From: Trebouxia sp. TZW2008
Taxonomy: Eukaryota; Chlorophyta; Trebouxiophyceae; Trebouxiales; Trebouxiaceae
DNA: 64,000 nucleotides
Direction of reading: 5' to 3'
Assembly: GCA_002118135.1 (NCBI GenBank)
Contig: BDIU01000416.1
Span: forward strand, 142,881 to 206,880
Shown here: positions 46,973 to 58,900 of the stretch, one piece after another
Position numbering within the stretch: the first letter of the stretch is position 1
Layout of the letters: each line of letters begins with the position of its first letter
Notes under the pieces: generated by a model
Seen by the model: only the letters and a program-made list of their open reading frames with translations
Told to the model about the DNA's origin: nothing
The model's database searches: none
Position numbers and translations under genes: made by a program

Positions 46973-49900
46973 CTAATCTACCAGGGTTATCAGGTACCGG
47001 CTACTCAGCAACAGTGGCAAATCAGATTCACAGGCTGTAGGGCTGCCGCTGCACTGCCAGGAAAGGCTGTGATGTACACCATGAGTGTAAGTATGCCTCA
47101 TCCATCTAAGGGCTGTGGATCTGAGGCTGTCCATAAAAAGTGTGCATGATCTGCTTGTCTGCTGGCGCATAGTCCAATGGATTGCAGCAAACATTTGAAC
47201 GGCATGATCGCATGCTGGCAGTTGTTGTGCTAGCCCACACGCTGTAGGCTTGCCTATACAGAAATGTGACATGAAACGATGCATGGATGCATGCCTCGAC
47301 TATTTCAGTGCAATGGCTTTGCGGCTGTCTAGTAACAGATGTCCTGTCATGGTCGTCCGACATCAGCTATTGCCTTGGCTCAAAGGCTGTGCGCTGCCAG
47401 CAAGGGCTGTGATGTCAACCATCAAGGATCAGCAATCTCAGCTATTGACTGCAGTGGATCTGAGGCAGTCTACCAACTAAGCTTGTGACCTGCCCCACCG
47501 CTGTCATATGCTAATGACAGCAGTTGAGCTGTTGCCCTGGCTCAAAGGCTATAGGCTTGCCTATGCACTGCCAGGAAGGGTTGTGTAACCCTACCTGAGC
47601 CATAGTTGATGTCTGCGCAGATCTGCTTCACGTTGCTGTGCATCGACTGGGGACCTGCAAACACAGCAATGCACGCTGGTTTGCCTGACTGATTTTCTAT
47701 TGTTGCGACAGAATTGCTGTGTCTGCCTGAAATTAAGGCGTCTGAGCCTCTGTGCATGCGTGACTTGCCACTGGCAGACTGATGCATTTGTGTGCAGTAA
47801 AACCCAGTTGCAGAACTGGTGAAGCACTTTTGGCTTGACCTTTTTGATGCTTCAGTGCGCAACAGAGCTGAAAACATGTCGCAGGTAACCCATGACAATC
47901 GCCGGTGTGCTGCCTTTGTTCTCTTTGCATACTGGCCAAAAAGGAGCAAGTAAGTGGACACAGCATAATGCTGCAAGATGATGACTCTCACCTGCTACAA
48001 AGACGCTGATCTCTGGCACATTGTGATGCTTCAGCATGACATTGCTGAGGACTGCTTTGATGTCTGGCCGGGAGCTAGTCACCTACAGCAACAGCCAGCA
48101 CCATGTGTTGACCTCAGCTCAGAGGTTGCAGCAGTTGATGCAGAGACCAGGCCAAGGTGATTAGGACAAAGAGTAGCCATGCAGTGTCAATGTTATATTC
48201 ACTCAGGGCAGCACAAACTTGGCACTTGCAAGGGGTTCATGTTGAGAGGTATTGTCCGACAGCACGAGGTTGCTGAGGACTGCCTTGGTGTCTGGCCGAG
48301 AGCTGGTTGCCTACAGCATGACACAAATTGCCTCGTGCCGGACTCGATGCTGAGTTTGCAGCACATGTAATCGGATGGCACTTCACGGTGAATGACCACC
48401 CTGTTGGGTTCCAAAGGCAGTAAAAGTCATTGACTGACTGTTTGATTGGCAACATACCTCAATGTTGTTTTGAGCCTCAAGGTTGTGAACTTTCTTGTCT
48501 AATGGCTCCTCGTCAGAACCCTCTGTTCCTGAAGACAGCTGATCGAAGGCCACTGCTGATGTTCCTCTGGTGCTGATAAGCCTTTGCTTTTCCTGCCATT
48601 GCCTACAGCAAACATTCCAAACATGTCAACAAAAGCACACGATTGTGTCTGCTTACAGCTGTTCAGAGGCCGCTGCTCATGAGCCTCTGGTGCTACTAAG
48701 CCTATGTCTGTGCTTCTCTTGCCACTGCCTATGGCAAACATCCCAGACATTTTGACAGTGCTTTGCCACTGTTTCTGACAGGTTCTCTTCAGAACCCTCT
48801 GTTTTTGCAGACAGCTGCTCAAAGGCTGCTGATGACGCTCTGGTGCTACTAAGCCTATTCTCTTCCTACCATTGCCTGCAGCAAATATGCCAAATATGTC
48901 TACAACTGTAGACAACTACATCTGCGCACAGCTGTATAAAGGCTGTGGCTGATGAGCCTCTGGTGCAACCAAGCCTGTGCCTATGCAGCAGCTCCTGCCA
49001 TTGCCTGCAGCAAACATCCCAAAACTGCTAGCAATTGTATGCACTGTATCTATCTGACGAACATCAACTTGCAGTGCCATTGAGCATACTTGTCAAATTA
49101 AATGACTCATGCATGCACGCGTCGCCTCAGAGATGCTTTGACAAGACAGCAAGGTGACTCAGCTAAGCTGCTTGCTGTGAAAGACTGAAGAGGAGTGCTG
49201 CACTTATAATTTATTTGATATGTCATACAGCATTTGAAAAAGCAGTGGTTGCCAGGCCCACCTGTGATCTTGCAGCAAGCTGCTTGACGTTTCATACAGC
49301 ATTTTCAGATCGAGTCACTGTTGCCAAGCCTACGTGAAGGCATGAAATGGCAGGGGTTGCAGATGTGTAATTACCTGTAAACATGTAATGGCAGGATGAC
49401 TGAGGAAGCTGCACCAATAGTCATCACACAGGTAGCCACAAACAGCAGAAAGCCCACCTACACAACAGCAGTAAGGTATTTTGGCAGAAGCAAATGTGGC
49501 AGAAGCCCATTTGGCAGGGCAACACTTGGCACAAGTCATTTGGTAATCGCCCTTGGGCCCCAATTGTGTTGACTGCTGTTGTGTAGTTGCCGTTGTTTGC
49601 GTGTTGTCTGACTTTCAAAAGTCACACATCAGTCTACATCACCATGAGGTCCAGCACAAACCGGCCCGGCGAGACAGACACTTGGGCTACAGTAAACTCT
49701 TGATATAAAGACTGCGTTGGGTACCAAGAAAACTGCCCTTGCATGAAATTGTCCTTACTCAGAAGTACCACAGTAGTCAGAATGCAGTGCTTGGTGCCCA
49801 GCTGCATTGTCTCTACATCGAGAGTGTCCTTATATCAAGTGTCCTTACATCGAGAGATTACTGTACATAGACATAGCATCCATGTCAGACTGTGTACTGA

Positions 49901-52900
49901 ACTGTTACATTACTGCTAGCACTTTTGTCTGCTGCAAATCGAGTCTGAGATCACCAGAAGTGACAGGCTGCAACCTGATTCACCATCATGTTGCAATGAC
50001 AAATATGAGACAAGTCATGACATTGTGTCATTGGAGCATGATGGGGTATAAGATCATAGGTTGTCACTTCCATGACTTCCAATGCCAGCCACGCAGGCTG
50101 TCAAGTGCAAATGTACCAGGCAGGACAATGAATGGCACAAGCAAAAGGATGAGGGAGAGCGTGAGCACAAAGCACGAGCACGAGCACAAGCGCAAGCACA
50201 AGCGGAAGCGCAAGCACAAGCAGAACCACAACAGCATAATACCAGCTGCACCAGACAGAGCTCATGACCCAGCAAAGCAAAAATCCAAAACAATTCATTA
50301 AACACAGGGAACACCGCAGGCAGGTCTGGGAATGATGGGAAGAACTCAAGAATCAGTGTCTTACTTGCTAGCCTGGCACACCATTAGTAAGCAGATTGCA
50401 GCCATGCAATTCAGGCCAAACAAAACCACAAATCAAATAGCAAGGCTGTAAAACTGCCTGTGAATACACAGCAGCAGGTGACTTGCTTGCCAGCCTGGCA
50501 CGTCATCAGTAAGCGCTCTGTAGCCGTACACTGCAACTCCAGCACTGTACGCGGCCAGCATGCTGGTCACATGCGCTGCAGCCCAATGCAGCCGGCCAAA
50601 GCTATAAGACACCAGCGTCCTGCAATAAACACATGTCAAATGTTATGAAGCCATACGCTGCAACTCCAGCGCTGCAGGCAGCCAGCATGCTGATGACGTG
50701 GGCCGCAGCCCAATGCAGCTTGCCAAAGCTGTAAGACACCAGTGTCCTGCACAAGCAGCATACAGAATTTTATGTAGGTGTACACTGCAATCGCAGCGCT
50801 ATCGGCAGCCAGCATGCTGATGACGTGGGTCCACAGTACCTGTCAGCATGTCTGCCTGTCATTATCATGCGCTTGTTTGAAGGACAAGAATGCTGTGCAC
50901 TCTTGATGTGCATTCTTGTCCTGCAGACAAGGACAAGAATGCACAGCTCCAACCATAACCTTATGACACCTACCTGTCAGCACTGTGTGATGCAGTGTCT
51001 GTGACAAAGACTCATAGTCTGCACAGTCAAACTGCAGCTTGTGAGCATGTTGCATGTGCAACATCCTGCTGTGTTGACACTGTGTTGTCATTGTTGATAT
51101 TGTCTGTTGACCCCCCTATTGGGTACCAAGGACAGTAAAATTGATTGATTGATTGATTGATTGACTTGCCTGTCATCATCATTATGTGATGCAGTGTTTG
51201 CGGCAAAGACTGTTATCTTACACACCGGGACTGCAGCTTCTGTGAGCCTTGCAAATGACAGCCTGGCAGCATTTGCCGTTCATCCTCTTCCCACTCGCTG
51301 GATGACTCAGCACCTTGGCTGTGACTAACAAGCTGCCTTCTTCTCTGCCCTGCCAGCAGCCCTTGAGTTGCGCCCTGCCCTGCTGACTGGACTGAGGCTG
51401 AGGCTCTGCATACATCCTTGATTTTAACTGATGTGGTGATGCAGTCAAAGCTCAAAACAAAACATTGGTTTTGAGCAGAGACCCATTTTGGGGTAAAGTG
51501 CGCAATGTTGACTTTGAGCAGAAATGAAATGCTTACCTGTTGGGAAACTGGTTTCCTGACAGTGTCAGGTCCACTTCCGTGGCAGTTGGGTGCAGCTGTA
51601 TCTGTAGCCACGTTTCATCCTGCCTGCACGTGCATCAACAATTCGTTGTAACTCATACAGAAGGCTAGCTACCACAACAGGCATGCAACCTCTGGACAAG
51701 CTTCAACAAAAGACAATGTGACAGTCATGCTGCCTGGAAACTAGTTTTCTGATGGTGCTGAGTCTACTTGTTTGGCACTTTAGTGCGGCTGAGTCTGTAG
51801 CCATGCTGTATCCTGCCTGCACATGTATGTCGAAAGGCTGTACGTTTGCAGCAAGGTTGGTCACTGCCACATACATGCAAGATCACAAGCTGAAAGAAGC
51901 TACACAGAATTGCATGCTCTTGGGCAGCAGACAAGGGACACTATGGCCTATCCAAGGCGTCGCAAACATGGCTTATGCTGTAGTCTTCTGTTATTATTGC
52001 TCTGGTTCAATGACATGCTACTGTATGATTCACCTGGCTAGATCCAGCAGTTCCTGGTCCAGCAACTGCAGCTCCGCAGCCATTCTAGATGACCAAATCA
52101 AGTACACCTTGTCGGGCACCCCAGGAGCGCTGTTGGGGTCAGCCTGCTTACCCCGAGCATATTGCGCCATGTGACGAAGCATGCCCAGCATGGGTGTGAT
52201 CTGTAGGCACAAATGCAGAGTCAGCAATGTACAGTCAGCAGTGCAGAGTTTTGTATTGGTCATCGTGTGCCATGTGGCGCAGCATGCCCAGCATGGGTGT
52301 GATCTGTAGGCTCAAGCAGTGTGCGATGAGCAGTGCACAGTTTGAAACAGTCATCTTCTGCCATGTAGCTCGGCATGCCCAGCATGGGTGTAACCTATAG
52401 TCAACAAGCAGTGCACAGTCAGCAGTGCACAGTCAACTTGGACAAATTATGCCATGTAGCGCAGCAAGTTCAGCATAGGCATAATATGTAGCCCCAGAGG
52501 CATAGTCAGCAGTGTACATAATGCACATTTGAACTTAGGCATGTGCTGTGACAGATGGCGCAGTATGCGCAGCAATGGTCAGTTCTGAATTCACAGAGCG
52601 GTGCCAGTCATCGGTGCATTGTCAGCAGTGCATATTCAAACGTGCACGGTAAGCAATGTACAGCCCTTGACGCTTAGTCAGCAGTGCAAAGTCAGCACTT
52701 CATTGTCAGCAGGTGTACAATCAGCATTCTCACACTCGACAGTGCTCAATCAACATCCCTACCCCAATGCCTCCAGCAAAAATGACCAGGATCTGATGGG
52801 CAGCCCACTTCGGACCTTGAGGGCAGCCAAAAGCCCCGCTGGCCTTTATCAATGGGAGCTCCCCCTTTGCCAACTTGCCTATCAAGCCCTGCAAAAGGCA

Positions 52901-55900
52901 GCTCAAGTCACAGCATTGTCTGCACAGCATGCACTGGCCTACTGAGGACCTTGAGGGCAGCCGAAAGGCCCGCTGGCCCTTATCAATGGGAAGTCTCCCT
53001 CTGACAGATTGCCTACCAAGCCCTGCAAAAAGCAAATTGATCCAGACTTTGATCAGGGCTGGTCTGGTGCTGCATCGACCATTGACTCAGACATGCTGAT
53101 GAGTTCAAACCATGATGCCAGGCAAATTGCGGCAACCCTGTCCAAATGCATTGAGCTCTGGCATTGGTTGACGTCAGCACACACTCTTTTGCCCAGGCAT
53201 CTCAAACAACGGCGCCAAAAAGATTGAGGCAATCTTAGCCATGTGCATTGATGTTGGCATTGATCGAGTATGCGCAGGCAGTCTTTGCCAAACAGGTGCA
53301 AAGGGCGCGTACACCTAGCACCTGTCCTAGACTGTTTACCCTGTCACCAACGCTGATCCTGACATTGTCATTGCTTTGTTATTGTCATTGCTCATTATTG
53401 TAGCTCTTGTTTTGACCATTGGATATGGCCTTGACGCCTTACCTTGATTCATGCACCATAAGCTTTGAAGTGTACTATCACATCTCCTGAGCTGCTAGGG
53501 TCCCTAGGATCCATCCACATGTCATATTTTCCTGTGATTCTCATGAGCACTGCCACATTACTGTGGTGTTGATGTTGAATACCATTGGTACAATTTTGTT
53601 CTCTTTTAGAGCTACTGTCAATACTGTTGAAAATGAAAAGTCACGTAAGAGACTGTACCTTGATCCATGCACCATAAGCTTTGAAGTGCACTACCACGTG
53701 CACTGAGCTGCTAGGGTCCCTAAGTTTGTCCATGTGGGTTGAACCAATGCTGACTGGATGCCAGTGGATCTTATCAAGGCTTGAAATGATGACACATGAA
53801 GCCTTGATGCATTACCTTGGTCCATGCGCCATAAGCTTTGAAGTGCACAACCACGTCCCCTGAGCTTGTGGGGTCCCTAGGGTTGTCCATGTGGGTTGAC
53901 GCAATGCTGACTGGATGCCAGTGAAACTTACTAAGGCTTGGGATGTTGATCCAAAGGATCTGGGAAGGGATGAGCTCAGCAACCTACACGTGTGCAGTCA
54001 TCTCTTGATATGAGAACCATACAATACAAAATCAGTGCAACATGCTATCAGCATGACATCAAAACACTGAAAACCTGTAAGTACGATGCGGCTGGGACTT
54101 GATTCAAACACATACATAGATACATCAGTATGTATAAGTAGCTGCCATGGCTCCAGCGCAGGGCCAGCGTAAGCTAAAGAAAGAAACATGCATGAATGCA
54201 CTCAAAAACAAATGCATCCAAACATCAGGACAAATATCTTACATGGCTCCAGCGCAGGAACAAAGTAGCCAGGCTGCCATCTTGAGACACGCTGGAAGCT
54301 GAAGAGGCTGGCACACAGTGTAGCCACTGCGCCACCCGGAAGCTGACATCCAGCAAGTATAGCACAAAACCTGCACAAATGAAATGGATTCTAGTGCAGC
54401 AACAAATGGTGTCGTGCAACAGTTCTGCTTCAGAACCAGACACACTGGAAGAGGCCGGCACACAGTGTAGCGACTGCGCCAGTCGGAAGCTGACTTCAGC
54501 AAGTATAGCACAAAACCTGCGAAGATCACTTGAATTATAATGTAGCATGAGACCATGTGGTCGCTGCAAGAAACAGTATTGCTTCAGCGTGAAATGTTTT
54601 GCTTCAGCATGGGACTAAATGGGTGCATGTGCAGATGTACGCATGAAGCAACTAGCATGAGAAGCAAATGAAGCAACAGTGACTTTTGGTCAATCACGGG
54701 TTCTATATCACCAGCATATGCAGTGTGACTGCATGCGTCCAAGTGAGGGTATGTACTGGCAGGGTGTAAGCCCACATACTCTGATAATGGATGAAGGCAA
54801 AGGTCATGAACAACATAAGCAATCACGCGCTGGCACCAATATGTTGCTCATTTTGCATTTCACGTTGCATCTCAGTGGGTGTAAGCCACACATTTGGATG
54901 ATGGAAGGACAAATCAAGTGTACAAGGTTTTGTCAATTTTTGATCAACCACGGGTTTGAAAGCACCAGCAAATGTAGTGTGATTGTAGGTGTCAAAGTGA
55001 GGGTGTGTACCTGGCAGGGTGTAAGCCCACATGCTTTGACATTAAATGAAGGCAAAGGGCATGAACAGCACAAGCACTCACATGTTGGCACCACTGTACT
55101 GCTCATGTCACTATTCACTTTGCATCTCAGTAAATATTCCAATCATGGTCTTCATTGCTGCACCCTGACTCAATGTGACTACAGATATTCAGGACAACAC
55201 GCGTATCTGGTAGGGTGTAAGCCCACACACTTGGATGATCGAAGGAGAAATCAAGTGCACAAGGATTTGATGACTTTTGGTCAACCACAGGTTCTATAGC
55301 ACCAGCAATTGCAGTGTGACTGCAGCTGTCAGGTGAAGTCAAGTGAGGGTGTGTACCTGGCAGGGTGTAAGCCCACATGCTCTGGTAGTGGATGAAGGCA
55401 AAGATCATGAATGTCAGGAAGCCAATGATGTGGAAAACGTAAAAGACCTGCAGCAGCAGCAAAGTCATTCCTGTATGTCAGGAAGCCAATGATGTGGGAA
55501 ATGTAGACCTGCAGCAGTACAGCAAGCGCTTGATTTCAGAACACTCAATACAAGAACATTCTTGCTATTGAAATAACGCAATTGTGAATCAATCACTATA
55601 TCGCAGCCACTGACAAGAGATTATGATCACATATCTTAGTCACATCCTTGCACCAACATCTCATGGTGCAGGGAGACCAGGTCCAACATCATGCATCAAC
55701 ATGTCTGCAATGACGTTTACTTGGTACCAGCTGTGATGCACACACTGAGTAATGATCAGCTGCATCTCGACCTTTGCAGCTGTTCCTGTTTACCATACCG
55801 TGCCTAGTAATATGTGCGACAGAGGTAATGCAGGCTTGCTATAAAGTGCGTGATCAATTGAGCAATGGAGGTGTTACAGGCTTACTTGGTACCAGCGGCG

Positions 55901-58900
55901 ACGCACATATTGGGTAGCAAGAAGCTGCATGACTAATCCTGCAGCTCCAGCAATACTGCCTGCCAGCCTGTTGACCCCCCTAGGGTTCCACTGTAGGGCT
56001 TTGTCCTGCCACCTGCACACATGTTCATGTTGTGATTGGACAAGCATATTTGGGGAAAGGGGGCCCTCAGAGGGGGCTCACTGGTGGGTGCAAAGTCAGT
56101 AAGCGTGGTACAGCAAGCCATGCAGTGAGCGGCTGAAGAAGACTCGATTGGAGCAACACTGCAATATATGGTGCCAGGAGGGACCTTTCTGGTGGGTGCA
56201 GATTCAGTGAGCATGGTACAGCAGGGAATGCAGTACGATGCTGAAGATGAGTTAGCAGAAGCATCAGTGCAACACGCTGGTGAGGAGCAGCAGTGGGTGT
56301 GGTTGGGGGGAGGGCGGGCGGAAGGGGGGCAGGGTTGAGGGTGGCAGAGGGAGCTTACTGCTGGGTGCAGATCCAGTAGGCATGGTACAGCAGACCATGA
56401 AAAGCGACCATCAACACAGTGCCACTGCCTAGCCACCTGCGGAAACAAGTGGGCACTCAATGCAGAAACAGCTGCATCCACACTGTGCCGCACTTTGCAT
56501 TACATAGTCAAGTATGATTATATGCTTCAGAGCGCTAATGTATGTCCTTTGACACATGCATCTCGGAATCAAATGATGGTCTGGCTCACATGTTGTTGAT
56601 CAAGATCCACAAAGTGCCTGTTGATGTCGACTGGAAAACAATAGGTCTGATTTGACGTCAGGAAGCAACAACCCTTATTCACTGACAAAGCCAGGGCAAA
56701 GCCTCTCCAATCAGCTGTGCAATCACAAGACAAAGCGGCTCACTGCAGTCACAAACAACCTATGGTCTGCACACACAAACAACCTATGGTCACTGTTCAT
56801 GCATGAGGAAAACTTTTTGCCAACAGGCAATGCATATACGAGTTGCAGGAATTATGCAGTCATTGACAGTAATCACCTGTGATGACCACAATGGTCTAGT
56901 CAATTTTGAAGAGACCATGCAAACATTGTCCGTGCAAACTTAGGGTGTGACACCGTCAATGCAGTAGTTACCTATGGTACTTGACCAGGCCGGGGAAGTC
57001 AGTGTTGAACAGCCAGTGCAGAAAGGTGTTGCGGGGGACCGGATAGAAGAGGAGTAACAGGTCAGTTGAGGCAGCCCACCCAACTGCTTGCGCAGTTCTG
57101 CAGCAGCACAGCCATCTCTTTGAGATGAGTGTATGGCAAAAAGGGGTATAAGCCACAATGCACATTAGCACACATGAGTACAAATTGGTGCAGCAAAGCA
57201 CAGTAAGTGCTGACTAGTAAGTGCTGACCAGTAAGTGCTGACTAGTAAGTGCTGACTAGAAAGTGCTGACTGCATCAGCAATGCATATCAGCGGCAGTCA
57301 TGAAGGTGACATCAGATGCTGCCTGTAGCTGCACTACTACATACGAGATCGCCAGTATTGCACAAACAGCCACAGCTGACGCAATTGACACTGACTGCAT
57401 CAAGCATGCACAGGACCCATAGGCATGAAAGCTTGTACAGACACTCACAACAGATGTTCTTTGCAGACTGCATAAAGAGAGAAACAGGAGCATGGCTCAT
57501 TGGTGTCGACAATGCATAAGGGAAGGAACAAGAACATTGTGTGTTGATGCGCACCAGCATGCAGATGACCAGCTGCCCATGCGATACAGCTGACACAACA
57601 TAAGGGGAGCAACAAGGCTATAGCAGGCTTCCACAGACAACTCTGTAAAGCAGGGGTATGTGACTCACGCTAAGTAGACGCCTGCTGCATAGGATCTGTT
57701 GCTGGTGCCCGCCTCTTCTGCCGCTGCACAACACAGCATCTGTTCGTGAAGCAGTGTCGTTTAGGCTGTAGGCAGGCAGGTAGGCAGGCAGGCAGCCAGG
57801 CAGGCAGGCAGGCAGCCAGGCAGGCAGAGTCAGCAACATTCATGGATAGGGCAAAGGGCATCAAGGACAGCAACTCAGGGCAGTTTGCCACCTCTGAAAT
57901 TGCACCCAGAACACGCCCATGAACTATCCAGAGTTGTACTGTTTGCGACAACAGAACAGGATTGCAGCAGGAATGCAGCAGGCGCACAGGAGTCAGCAAG
58001 AACAAAGTTACAATGACAAAGCAGGGAAGTGTGTCGCACCTCTGAGAAAGGGCAGTTTGCGTTGAACACTGGCACAAACCCAAGTCAGCTGTAGCACCAA
58101 CCAGAACACCACCAAGACAGCGTCCATCACATTCAACCCCCCACACACCCACTGCCACAGCCCTAAAGGGGGTACTGGTCTCGCCAATAGTCTCCTTGCC
58201 TGCAACACACATGGTTGCATTCTTGCATGCTTGATTGGTGCAAATCTTTGTGTGTCTGTGGCTGAGAAGAAGACCCCAGGGATAGAAGCCAAATGACTGG
58301 AAGTCAAAATGATGCTCAAACCCCCATACACCCACTGCCACAGCCCTAAGGGGGGTACTGGCCTAGCCAACAGTCTCCTTGCCTGCAACACATATGCTTA
58401 CATGCTTGCATCCTTCACTGGCATGATCCTGTCTCTGCCTGTTGCTGAGAAGAAGACCAGTGGAAAGATGCAGAAACCATTTACGCACATACAGACGCAA
58501 TCAAGTGCCTCCCTGCAAGTCTACCGGGGGTGAGTAAAACGAGTTCGCACATTAAGTTTTCAGGACAAGAAATAAGAGGTCACAGAAACAGAGAAAATTG
58601 TTTTGATTCCAAACTGGACTCTGAGCTTGTTCCCAGAACATCGCAGCCTGAAATGCAAAGTTGTCACAAAGGCTCTTGCAAACCATCATCGTGATGTCTG
58701 CTTGGCAAATCCCTACCCAGACTTTCAAGCTGTGCAGAGCACAGTGCAGCATAGCATGCATTGACACCACAAAGCCATGCAGAGTGTAAACTTGGTTTAT
58801 TCTTGCCAATCCTCACCTGAACCCTCAAGCGGTCCAAGTGGTCCTATTCACAATGTGACACAGCATGCGTTGTCACCGCCAATGCTCAAATAGAGTCTTC

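Noticed and set aside
48199..48455. Separate exon encoding VVIHREVPSDYMCCKLSIESG
   Set aside because: The exons on either side (48458 end, 48082 start) already join in phase 0 to give the expected reductase sequence; this segment is copy-derived intron sequence.
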